Source: Sporotomaculum syntrophicum
GTDB taxonomy: Bacteria > Bacillota > Desulfotomaculia > Desulfotomaculales > Desulfallaceae
NCBI RefSeq assembly: GCF_009932395.1
Contig: NZ_LSRS01000002.1
Span: forward strand, 283,210 to 347,209
Direction: 5' to 3'
DNA: 64,000 nucleotides
Made by a program: the position numbers and the translations under genes. Below, one piece after another: positions 17,788 to 25,852 of the stretch (position 1 is the first letter of the stretch; every line of letters begins with the position of its first letter). The notes beneath the pieces are model-generated. The model worked only from the letters and a program-made list of their open reading frames with translations, made no database searches and had not been told where the DNA came from.

Positions 17788-18267
17788 ATGACTACCGAAA
17801 AAAGTAAAATTATTGCCCGTTACTATGACCGCCTGGATGAGCTGGGTCAAATATTTTTGCGCAGGCTGCACCAGGAAATAGAAGGTACTCTGCCTAATGC
17901 AATAACGGGCAATCAGTTTATGATGATGAAAATAATCAGCGTGCGGGGCCGGGCAACGGTATCCAGTGTGGCAGACGACTTAAGGGTGTCCCTGAGCGCC
18001 GTGACTGCCCAGGTTGACCGGCTATGCAAAATGGGGATGGTGGTGCGCAGCCGTTCGGAGGAAGACCGTCGCGTTGTCTGGTTGACGTTAACAAATGCCG
18101 GGCAAGATGTGGTTGATATATGTGACGCTGCCAGGCAAAGAGTCATGCAGCGCTACCTTGGACACCTGGATGAGCAGGATCTGTTACATATGATCAATAT
18201 AAATGAAAAGATACTTGCACTGATGCAACAAGAGGAAAGGGAGGGCAAGACTAATAAACTAGAGTAA
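17788..18267 (+). CDS. MarR-family transcriptional regulator
   Basis: This 159-residue winged-helix protein starts at an ATG behind AAAGGAGGG. The DNA-binding region (about 45-105) contains VSSVADDLRVSLSAVTAQVDRL and the wing with SRSEEDRRVVWLTLTNAG, including the conserved Asp-Arg-Arg of MarR proteins. It is first in an operon with an efflux adaptor and an RND permease. By analogy with many MarR-efflux operons it should repress this operon and release it on ligand binding. The AT-rich stretches downstream of its own promoter and before the adaptor gene are candidate sites. Confidence 0.92.
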   Translation: MTTEKSKIIARYYDRLDELGQIFLRRLHQEIEGTLPNAITGNQFMMMKIISVRGRATVSSVADDLRVSLSAVTAQVDRLCKMGMVVRSRSEEDRRVVWLTLTNAGQDVVDICDAARQRVMQRYLGHLDEQDLLHMININEKILALMQQEEREGKTNKLE

Positions 18268-18321
18268 GTAGTTATATTCAACTAAATAATTAACTGACTG
18301 TTGTTAGGGGAGGTAGTTGCC

Positions 18322-19494
18322 ATTAAACGTAAGGCATTATTTATGATAGCAGGTTGGCTGGTTATTATGTTTTGCCTGACCGGCTGCAATAAGGAACAGG
18401 CCGAAACTAAAGATGAGGAAGTTGTAATCCCAGTCCAAACCGCGGTGGTGAGCAAGGGAACCCTTAGTGATATTACCGTGGTCACAGGTAAATTGGAAGC
18501 CCTGGCCACCTCGGATGTTGTACCCAGCGGGCAGGGTGGTAAGGTTGCAGCGGTTAATGTGCAGGTGGGCAGCCAGGTTAGTAAAGGCCAAACACTGATT
18601 ACTCTGGAGAATACCTCCGAGGCTACACTGAAGGCGGCAATCCACCAGGCCGAGCAAGGCGTGACCCAGGCTCAGTCGAACCTGGAAATAGCTCGCATCA
18701 ATTTCGAACAGGCCTCTGCCAACTACGAGCGGGGCAAACAGCTCTATGAATCGGGAGCCATTCCCCAGGCAGGACAGGCAGGGTTTGAAACAGCTTATGA
18801 AATACCCTACAAGCAAGCCAAGGTAAATTTCGAGCAGGTAGCGCCTGCAGCGCTGGCCAGCGCCCAGGCAGCCGTAGCGATGGCAAAGGAGAACTATAAC
18901 CAGCAGTATAACAACTCGTTTATTAAATCGCCCATCAGCGGCGTAGTAACCGCCATTAATGTTAATCCGGGCGAACTAGCAAGTGCTGCTGCTCAAAAAC
19001 CCGTAGTAACCGTGGTTAACCTGGCTAAAGTAGAGGTGAACACCACCGTAACAGAGAGCCAGATCAATAAAATTAAACAGGGTCAACAGGTTCCGGTAAA
19101 CGTCAGCGCGGTTTCCAGCCAACCGTTTACCGGGGTAATCACGAACATTGCCCTGGCAGCGGATCCCACCAGCAAAGCTTATCCCATTAAGGTGCAGATA
19201 GATAATGCCCGGCACTTGTTAAAGCCCGGCATGTTTGCCGAAGTACAAATTGAACAAACATTACCGGAAACTATACTAGTGCCCAGGGAAGCGGCGGTTA
19301 AAAGAGACAGTGCGGATATTGTCTGGGTGGTTAGCCAGGACCGGGTAAAATCCAGAGAGGTTACACTAGGTGCCAGTGACGGCAAACAAATTCAAATTCT
19401 CAAGGGGCTTAAGGTGGGAGACCAGGTGGTTACATCAGGCCAAAACATGCTCGATGAAAATACTAGAGTGTCAGTAAAGAGCCAGGTGAAGTAA
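18322..19494 (+). CDS. RND efflux periplasmic-adaptor-type lipoprotein (HlyD/AcrA family)
   Basis: This is a membrane-fusion protein of the AcrA/HlyD family. It has a lipoprotein signal with a CLTGC lipobox, a split biotinyl-lipoyl domain (VAAVNVQVGSQVSKGQTLITLE ... SFIKSPISGVVTAINVNPGE), a coiled-coil hairpin between (about 95-195) and C-terminal beta-barrel domains. It would link the RND permease to an exit component. The start is unusual. AGGGGAGG (18306-18313) sits eight bases before an in-frame ATT, where the basic n-region IKRKALF begins. The only canonical upstream start (TTG at 18301) lies before the ribosome site, and the next ATG (18343) would remove the basic residues. I therefore place the start at ATT 18322; TTG 18301 remains possible. 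Confidence 0.88.
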   Translation: MKRKALFMIAGWLVIMFCLTGCNKEQAETKDEEVVIPVQTAVVSKGTLSDITVVTGKLEALATSDVVPSGQGGKVAAVNVQVGSQVSKGQTLITLENTSEATLKAAIHQAEQGVTQAQSNLEIARINFEQASANYERGKQLYESGAIPQAGQAGFETAYEIPYKQAKVNFEQVAPAALASAQAAVAMAKENYNQQYNNSFIKSPISGVVTAINVNPGELASAAAQKPVVTVVNLAKVEVNTTVTESQINKIKQGQQVPVNVSAVSSQPFTGVITNIALAADPTSKAYPIKVQIDNARHLLKPGMFAEVQIEQTLPETILVPREAAVKRDSADIVWVVSQDRVKSREVTLGASDGKQIQILKGLKVGDQVVTSGQNMLDENTRVSVKSQVK

Positions 19495-19498
19495 GCTT

Positions 19499-22400
19499 AT
19501 GAAAATTACCGACGTTTCAATTAAGCGGCCGATGTTGATTTTTGTTTGTGTAACCATAGTTCTCTTGCTGGGGGCAGTATCTTTTTCCAAGCTAAGCATT
19601 GATTTATTCCCTGAAATGGAATTGCCGGTGGCACTGGTCATGACCAATTACCAGGGGGTAGGTCCGGAGGAAATTGAAGAGCAGATTACCAAGCCAATTG
19701 AATCTGTACTCAGCTCGGTAAGCGATTTGGATACTATTACATCGACAAGTATGACGGGCAGCTCCACAGTCATGTTGATGTTGGACTGGGGAGCAAATAT
19801 GGATGCCGCTTCACTGGAAATCCGGGAGAACATTGACCTGATTCGCGATATCCTGCCGGAGGAAGCGTCTGCACCGGTGGTTTTTAAAGCGGACCTGTCC
19901 ATGATGCCCATAATATATTTAGCGGTAAACAGTTCAGACCCCATGCAGCTCAAGCAGACAGTAGACGAAATCATTCAGCCCCGGCTGGAGCGGGTGAGCG
20001 GGGTAGCCAGCGCTTATTATATAGGCGGCTGGGAACGGGAAATCCAGGTTCAGGTGGATCCCGTTAAGCTGAATGGCTATGGCCTGAGCATAAATACCCT
20101 GACCGCCGTCCTGGGCGGCGATAACAGGAATGTTTCCGCCGGCAGCGTGCAGGAGGGCCGCAGCGATTTACTGCTGCGGGTAACCGGTGAATTTCAAAAC
20201 CTGGACCAGATCCGCAGGGTAGTGGTGGGCAGCTTCGGGGGAAGCCCGGTGTACTTGAGTGATGTTGCCCGGGTGGTGGACGGGCAGAAGGAAACTACGC
20301 AAATTGGCCGGGTTAACGGTGAGCCGGGCATGTTGCTGATGATCAACAAGCAAAGTGGCGGGAATACGGTAGCCGCTGCCGAAGATGTCAGGGCGGAACT
20401 GGAAAAGCTGGAGCGGGAACTTCCTTCGGTCGATTTTCGAATTATCATGGACCAGTCGGAGTACATTAATACGTCCATTAAAAATTTAACCAACCACGCA
20501 GTTATCGGCGGTATTCTGGCCGTACTGATGGTCTTGATTTTCCTGCGCAATTTCCGCAGCACCCTGATTATATCAACGTCGATACCGCTTTCCATTATCG
20601 GCGCCTTCGTGCTGCTCTATTTTGATAACATGACCATCAACGTCATTACCCTGGGCGGTTTGGCTCTGGGGGTAGGCTTAATAGTAGATGATTCTATTGT
20701 GGTCTTGGAAAATATTGTCCGGCACAACGAAGCCGGGCTGGATCCCCTCACCGCATCCCGGCAGGCCACGGATGAGGTGGGGTCGGCAGTTATCGCCTCG
20801 TCACTGACGGTGGTGGCGGTGTTTGTACCCTTTATTTTCGCTTCAGGTATGGCCGCTCAGCTTTTTACGCCGATGGCACTGACCATTAGCTTCTGCATCC
20901 TGGCTTCGCTGCTGGTGGCGATAACCGTAGTGCCGCTGTTGGCTTCCCGCTGGTTAAAAGCCCGCGCAGCTCAGGAAGAACAGGCAACCGGTAGTGAGGT
21001 AAAAACGCGGGGTGTGTCGCGGTTGTACAGTGTCTCCGAAAGATGGTTTAAAACACTGGACGAGAATTACCGCCGGCTTTTGCAGGCTGCCCTGAGGCGT
21101 AGAAAGCTGACGATTATAGTAGTTGTGATCACGTTTGTGATAACCCTGTGCGCTGTACCCCTGGTGGGGATGGAGTTCATGCCCAGTGAGGATCAGGGGT
21201 TTGTGACTATTGACGTGCAAATGCCGAAAGGCACCTCGCTGAATGAAACCGACCGGGTAATTACCGATATTGAACGGATGATCGAAGACAACCCGGCCAT
21301 TGATAGTATTACCTGCCTTATCGGCAGCGGGGGATCAATGATTGAGGGCAGCAGCTCGGACAGAGGCCAATTGATAATCCAGCTGGTGGATAAGGCCAAG
21401 AGAAATGTAACCTCGGATGACCTGGCCACCCGGTTGGATGAGCAGCTAAAAGACATTCCCGGTGTGGATCTGAACGTTTCAGCCATGGAGCAGGGCATGG
21501 GGACCGGTACTGCGCCGATAGAAATTAAAATTAGCGGTGATGATCTGGATGTTCTGGCCCGGCTTGGTGAACAGGTGGCCGCTGTGGTAGAGCAAGTACC
21601 CGGTACCCGCGAGGTAGCCAGCAGCATGGAAGAGGGACGTCCTGAGCTGCACATCATTGTAAACCGGGACCGGGCAGCCATGTACGGTTTAAGTTTGGCC
21701 GAGGTGTCATCCGCCGTGCGCACGGCTATTGACGGTACTGTGGCCACCCGCTACCGGGTGGGCGGTGATGAGGTGGACATCCGGGTGCAGCTGCAGGAAA
21801 CCGGCACAAAGTTTTCCCAAAGCGAATTGTCCGGCCTGAATATCACTACACCGGCCGGCACCTTGCTCCCCTTGAGCCAGGTGGCGGAACTAACGCAGGA
21901 ACAGGGCCCCAATAGTATTTCCCGTGAGGACCAGGCTCGCATTGTGACGGTTACATCTCAGCTTGCCGGGCGTGATCTGGGCAGCGTTACCGAGGATATT
22001 CAGCGAGGCGTGGCCAAAATAGACATGCCCTCCGGTTACCTGGTGGAATACGGCGGTGAGCAGGAGCAGATGGCTGATACCTTTGGCACGCTGTTGCTGG
22101 TGCTGGTGCTGGCCATCATTATGGTCTATCTGGTCATGGTGGCCCAGTTTGAATCCTTAATGTATCCTTTTGTAATTATGTTTTCGGTACCGGTAACCCT
22201 GACCGGAGTTGTGTTTTCGCTGTTAATCACCCGCCGGACCTTCAGTGTTGTAGCCTTTATCGGTGTGATTATGCTGGTGGGTATAGTGGTGAAAAACGCT
22301 ATAGTGCTGGTGGACTATGTCAATATTCTCAGGCGGCGCGGTCTGGAGAGGAATGATGCCATTTTAAAGGCCGGACCCACCCGGCTGCGGCCGATTCTCA

Positions 22401-22627
22401 TGACGGCGCTGTGTACTTCCATAGCTATGCTGCCTATGGCCCTGGGGATTGGTGAGGGGTCTGAATCACAGGCACCACTGGCCACGGTAGTGGTGGGTGG
22501 GCTGCTTTTCTCCACGCTGATTACCCTGGTGCTGGTGCCGGTGGGATATACCTTAATGGATGACTTTAGCAGCAAAGTTAGGGCTAAGCTATGGAGAGGA
22601 AAAAAGGACATTAGTAAATCAGCATAG
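19499..22627 (+). CDS. RND-family efflux permease (AcrB/HAE1-like)
   Basis: This 1042-residue proton-driven transporter has the full RND layout: TM1 at the N-terminus, a large extracytoplasmic loop, six helices, a second loop and five more helices. The proton-relay pair Asp397-Asp398 is present in TM4 (VGLIVDDSIVVLENI), as are KRPMLIF-type N-terminal residues and the TM11 block VGIVVKNAIVLVDY with the essential Lys. It begins four bases after the adaptor gene, so the two are coupled. Substrates cannot be predicted from sequence; family members export drugs, detergents, lipids or dyes. Together with the TolC-like protein at 12.8 kb it could form a tripartite-like pump. Confidence 0.95.
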   Translation: MKITDVSIKRPMLIFVCVTIVLLLGAVSFSKLSIDLFPEMELPVALVMTNYQGVGPEEIEEQITKPIESVLSSVSDLDTITSTSMTGSSTVMLMLDWGANMDAASLEIRENIDLIRDILPEEASAPVVFKADLSMMPIIYLAVNSSDPMQLKQTVDEIIQPRLERVSGVASAYYIGGWEREIQVQVDPVKLNGYGLSINTLTAVLGGDNRNVSAGSVQEGRSDLLLRVTGEFQNLDQIRRVVVGSFGGSPVYLSDVARVVDGQKETTQIGRVNGEPGMLLMINKQSGGNTVAAAEDVRAELEKLERELPSVDFRIIMDQSEYINTSIKNLTNHAVIGGILAVLMVLIFLRNFRSTLIISTSIPLSIIGAFVLLYFDNMTINVITLGGLALGVGLIVDDSIVVLENIVRHNEAGLDPLTASRQATDEVGSAVIASSLTVVAVFVPFIFASGMAAQLFTPMALTISFCILASLLVAITVVPLLASRWLKARAAQEEQATGSEVKTRGVSRLYSVSERWFKTLDENYRRLLQAALRRRKLTIIVVVITFVITLCAVPLVGMEFMPSEDQGFVTIDVQMPKGTSLNETDRVITDIERMIEDNPAIDSITCLIGSGGSMIEGSSSDRGQLIIQLVDKAKRNVTSDDLATRLDEQLKDIPGVDLNVSAMEQGMGTGTAPIEIKISGDDLDVLARLGEQVAAVVEQVPGTREVASSMEEGRPELHIIVNRDRAAMYGLSLAEVSSAVRTAIDGTVATRYRVGGDEVDIRVQLQETGTKFSQSELSGLNITTPAGTLLPLSQVAELTQEQGPNSISREDQARIVTVTSQLAGRDLGSVTEDIQRGVAKIDMPSGYLVEYGGEQEQMADTFGTLLLVLVLAIIMVYLVMVAQFESLMYPFVIMFSVPVTLTGVVFSLLITRRTFSVVAFIGVIMLVGIVVKNAIVLVDYVNILRRRGLERNDAILKAGPTRLRPILMTALCTSIAMLPMALGIGEGSESQAPLATVVVGGLLFSTLITLVLVPVGYTLMDDFSSKVRAKLWRGKKDISKSA

Positions 22628-22655
22628 TTGAGCGGGAGAGAATTCCGGTTTGTGT

Positions 22656-22692
22656 CACAGGATGCGCAAAAACGCGTCCTGTGTTGTTCTAA
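22656..22692 (+). terminator. Rho-independent terminator of the efflux operon
   Basis: CACAGGATGCG pairs with CGCGTCCTGTG with one mismatch around an AAAAA loop, followed by TTGTTCT. Confidence 0.85.
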
Positions 22693-23098
22693 ACAAACAT
22701 TTCCTGGTAGTGCAGGTATATATACAGTAAATAAGCTGATTAACCTGGCAGGCTCGTGTTAAGTGCGGCTATCGAAGTTCTTGTCCGGTCGGACGATGTC
22801 AAATTAGCAGAAAATTTATTGATAATTTAAAGTAATTCATGTATGATTATTCTATGCATAGATTAATTAACCAATAAAAGCGTTTATTTCTATTCTTATT
22901 TGTATTTTTGGCTCACTAAAAGCAACAGGCGGATTACCGCCAGGGACTTATCGGCGGAGACAATTTGCTCATACATATTAATGAAGGTAAAGGTATATTT
23001 AAAATCAATTAATTAATGTAATAATTTAACGGTTTATAAATAAATATAACTTGGATAAATACATTTCTGAAAAACTAGAGCAGTATATAATCAATTGC
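22693..23098 (+). other. AT-rich intergenic stretch, no gene recognised
   Basis: The region is AT-rich and holds a small hairpin (GGCGG-ATTA-CCGCC at 22928-22941) in a GC-richer island (22915-22965). I do not recognise a riboswitch or RNA family. A 26-codon minus-strand frame over this island could be a remnant but has no ribosome site. Confidence 0.4.
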
Positions 23099-23127
23099 GG
23101 AACTTTTAATGGCTAAAGCGTGTCTAA
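23099..23127 (+). promoter_or_regulatory. ECF-type promoter of the surface-protein operon (site D)
   Basis: GGAACTTTT (23099-23107), 11 bases, CGTGTCTAA (23119-23127), identical in both boxes and spacing to sites A and C. Expected start near 23134, leaving a leader of about 180 bases. Confidence 0.8.
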
Positions 23128-23203
23128 TAAGATGATTTGGATTAACATGGTATGTAAGGTAAATTTGCTAAGTATATTAATAATTCTATGGAAGGAGTGA
23201 TGC

Positions 23204-23257
23204 ATGAAATTGCATTATATATATGAAGTAAGGGAGGGATGCCTGGTAGTAATTTAG
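23204..23257 (+). CDS. Possible 17-residue leader peptide
   Basis: GGAAGGAGTG precedes an ATG opening MKLHYIYEVREGCLVVI and a TAG, all inside the long leader of the surface operon. The ribosome site is good, but so short a frame may be chance. An ATGCA/TGCAT hairpin covers its start, and AAGGGAGGGATGC inside it resembles AAGGAGGGATGC in the leader of the 10.3-kb gene. Confidence 0.25.
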   Translation: MKLHYIYEVREGCLVVI

Positions 23258-23313
23258 TTGAACAACAATATGGTCCGAGTTACCAAGTACCAACGAGAAG
23301 GAGGGAAACTTAA

Positions 23314-25758
23314 GTGTCACAAAGAAATAACAAATTTATGCTGATTATGTCTATTGTTGCACTGTGCTGCTTTATGTTTGCCGGTGCGGCAATGGCAGCC
23401 GACAATAATCTTGAGGTTAAGGCCACTGCTGATTGTTTTGGCCCTAACTACGCTTTAGCCAGTGGAAAAGCGACTTATGTTTTCGAAGCCACAGGGTTGA
23501 ATCTAAACGCTAGTTGCTTTGGTTACGCCGATAACGTAACTATTGCGATCGATTTTGACTCTACTAATAAAGAGGGCGATTTCGATTTAAGCGCAACAAC
23601 AGGGTTGACCGTGCCGGTTAAAGTATACACTAATGACGGAAACTGGTACTTTGCTCAGCCTACAGCTCAAATAGCTGGTAATGTGGTAACTTTAAGCATT
23701 CCTGCTATGCAGGAACTGGTCAATTCCGAAGCAAAAGTAAATACAATTGTGGTTGGTGATAAACTGCAGAACATTATTGCCACCGCACCATGCCAGGAAG
23801 AAACCTACTGTTTTAAAATGACGGTGAGCGGTTGCTGTAATGATGCCTTAACGAAAATGTTCCCTGTTTATTACTGGCCGGCCGGTGTTGTTGATGTTCA
23901 ATATGCAGCCATTGAAGACGCCTGTAGCTGCCTTTACGTAACAGGCAAAGTTGTAAACTGCAATGGTGATGGCATGAGCAATGTCAACGTCGGCGTGCAG
24001 GTAAAAGCAAAAGACGATTGCAACTGGGAAACTATCAGTAATTTATGTTCTGGTAACGTCAAAACCAACGCTAAAGGAGAATTTGGTTGTGGTATACCAA
24101 CAGATCAATGCGCTGGTGAATATGAATTCAGAATCGTTGCCGAAAGAAACGATGTAATATCGGGTATTGCTTGGAATAAATCGAATGATAAATGCAAATT
24201 CGTGTCGGAGCCGTATGGATTTAAACTTATCGGCAATGCACCTGTAACTGTTGCCTGGAAAGAATGCCCCACAAATCTCAAGTTCAACAAATGCAATGAA
24301 CTGACTATTCAACTGTTGGATGATTGCGCATGTAAAAACCTGGCCACCAACGAGATTGCTCGGGTTATTAAATTAGACGCTTTCTACACAAATGGTGGTA
24401 TCCCGGAAGTTGCCGGCCACTTTTATGCAACTGCCCAAGATTGCGCTGCTGACCAAAACCAAATCGGAAGTATCGTTATTCCTGCCGGGCAAAATCAAGT
24501 TACAGTATACCTTAAGCCCATTATGTCCGATGTCGCTATACCCGAAGCCGTAAGACAGGGAGGAACTGTAGACATCCCCATTAAGCTGGTAGCCAGTTCC
24601 GCAAACCTGACAAGTGCTGTATGTGATACTAACATTTCTTTAAACAACAATCTTAACCTGGAAGTTAAACCTCTGGCTACCAACGTTAACGACAAAAAAG
24701 CCCGGGCCGCCTGGCCTCTGGAAGCTGCAGTGTGGCTTGATACCCTAAGCATACCAGGCATGGGCGCAGCCGATAACTACAGTGTATGTGTTAAGGCTTA
24801 TCAAGTTGGTGAACAAGGTGGAGAACTTAAAGACTTTGTGGTCAGCACAGAGTTAATCGCTGCTTATTCACCTGATGCAGATTGCATACCTTGTGATTTC
24901 GACAAATGCACCGGTTGCCAGGATTTATGCCGTTGCTTTAATGCAACCTATTGCACAGTTAAACAACACTTCTATATTTACGTTCCTGAAAGCTGGGCCG
25001 GTAAAACAGTACAGTTTGAGGCTTCCTTCATGAACGAACAGCAAGTGGTTATTACTTCAAACGTAGTAGAAATTGCTTTCGTCACTCCTGTTGAATTGAT
25101 GCGTGAACTGGACTTCGATAGATGGCAGCTCATTTCTACGCCTAAGTATCTGGCCAAGAAGTGCGTGGAAGCTAACGGTAATCCTGAAGCTTACGGCACT
25201 TTTAAAGACCTGCTGGACGCTAACGGAGTCAAATATTCCAAGATCATCACCTGGGATGAGACAGCCGGGGAAGAGATCAACAACTGGCGTGTAGTAGACC
25301 CAACCGAAGTTGTTGAACCGCTGAAGGCTTATTTTGTCAAGACCAGTCAGCGAGGCGAATTTGGCACCGCTGATTATGTGGCTGAGTATGTATTTGCTCG
25401 CGTAACTCATCCGTCACTGATGATGCCACAAGTGCGTAACCTTAACGCCGGTTGGAATCTGGTTGGTGTAAGCGTGAATGACACCAATAAAGAGGACGGA
25501 AGACCCTTATACAGACAGTCCGATGATATTTATTTAGCTTTGGGTTCCATGTATAAAGGCTCCAAGCTGGTTTGGAACCCCGGCCAATACCTGGGCAACC
25601 TGGCCGAATGGATCAGCTACTCCTGGGTCACCCCCAATGGTGAAGAAACCGACGAGTACGCAGAGCTATTCAATGGTGACGGTTACTGGGCATACCTGAC
25701 CGAATGGCAGCAACTGGCCGCCAATATCGGGCAGGATCTCATCTACAACGGAAAATAA
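23314..25758 (+). CDS. Cysteine-rich secreted surface protein, S-layer candidate
   Basis: The GTG start follows AAGGAGGG. The 814-residue product has a signal peptide (about 1-28, AGAAMA-AD). The mature chain is a beta-rich, unrecognised architecture with unusually many cysteines, often paired (CQEETYC, SGCCND, CSCLY, CTGCQDLCRC, CACKN). These are probably disulfides or metal sites. An Ig-like carboxypeptidase-regulatory-type stretch (about 205-275, VTGKVVNCNGDGMSNVNVGVQV) is likely. The C-terminal 220 residues are Cys-poor and form a different module with two related halves (WQLISTPKYLA and GWNLVGVSVND). No SLH domain. It is the first gene of a four-gene surface operon and follows an ECF-type promoter. 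Function unknown; an abundant surface-layer protein is the best guess. Confidence 0.8.
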   Translation: MSQRNNKFMLIMSIVALCCFMFAGAAMAADNNLEVKATADCFGPNYALASGKATYVFEATGLNLNASCFGYADNVTIAIDFDSTNKEGDFDLSATTGLTVPVKVYTNDGNWYFAQPTAQIAGNVVTLSIPAMQELVNSEAKVNTIVVGDKLQNIIATAPCQEETYCFKMTVSGCCNDALTKMFPVYYWPAGVVDVQYAAIEDACSCLYVTGKVVNCNGDGMSNVNVGVQVKAKDDCNWETISNLCSGNVKTNAKGEFGCGIPTDQCAGEYEFRIVAERNDVISGIAWNKSNDKCKFVSEPYGFKLIGNAPVTVAWKECPTNLKFNKCNELTIQLLDDCACKNLATNEIARVIKLDAFYTNGGIPEVAGHFYATAQDCAADQNQIGSIVIPAGQNQVTVYLKPIMSDVAIPEAVRQGGTVDIPIKLVASSANLTSAVCDTNISLNNNLNLEVKPLATNVNDKKARAAWPLEAAVWLDTLSIPGMGAADNYSVCVKAYQVGEQGGELKDFVVSTELIAAYSPDADCIPCDFDKCTGCQDLCRCFNATYCTVKQHFYIYVPESWAGKTVQFEASFMNEQQVVITSNVVEIAFVTPVELMRELDFDRWQLISTPKYLAKKCVEANGNPEAYGTFKDLLDANGVKYSKIITWDETAGEEINNWRVVDPTEVVEPLKAYFVKTSQRGEFGTADYVAEYVFARVTHPSLMMPQVRNLNAGWNLVGVSVNDTNKEDGRPLYRQSDDIYLALGSMYKGSKLVWNPGQYLGNLAEWISYSWVTPNGEETDEYAELFNGDGYWAYLTEWQQLAANIGQDLIYNGK

Positions 25759-25794
25759 TAATAAACTCATGCAAATCGATTAGTTATTCAATTG

Positions 25795-25830
25795 GGGTGG
25801 GTTATCTTGGTAACCCACCCTGCCAACTTT
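25795..25830 (+). terminator. Intercistronic hairpin
   Basis: GGGTGGGTTA and TAACCCACCC form a perfect 10-bp stem with a six-base loop, without a proper T-run downstream. It may cause partial termination or protect the upstream message. Confidence 0.6.
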
Positions 25831-25852
25831 ATAATAATAATGAGGTGCTAAC

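Noticed and set aside
18268-18300. AGTTA/TAACT dyad before the adaptor gene as a MarR operator
   Set aside because: The arms are only five bases in an AT-rich region and not clearly the same as the dyad at the TolC-like promoter; kept only as a remark.
22915-22965. A hairpin-rich stretch considered as a c-di-GMP or other riboswitch
   Set aside because: The conserved core of the c-di-GMP-I riboswitch is absent and the spot lies upstream of the promoter at 23099, so it is not in the transcript.
22896-22976. A 26-codon minus-strand frame (MYEQIVSADKSLAVIRLLLL...) over the GC-richer island in the intergenic region
   Set aside because: It has no ribosome site, no recognised family and lies alone; it could be a gene fragment but the evidence is too thin to list.
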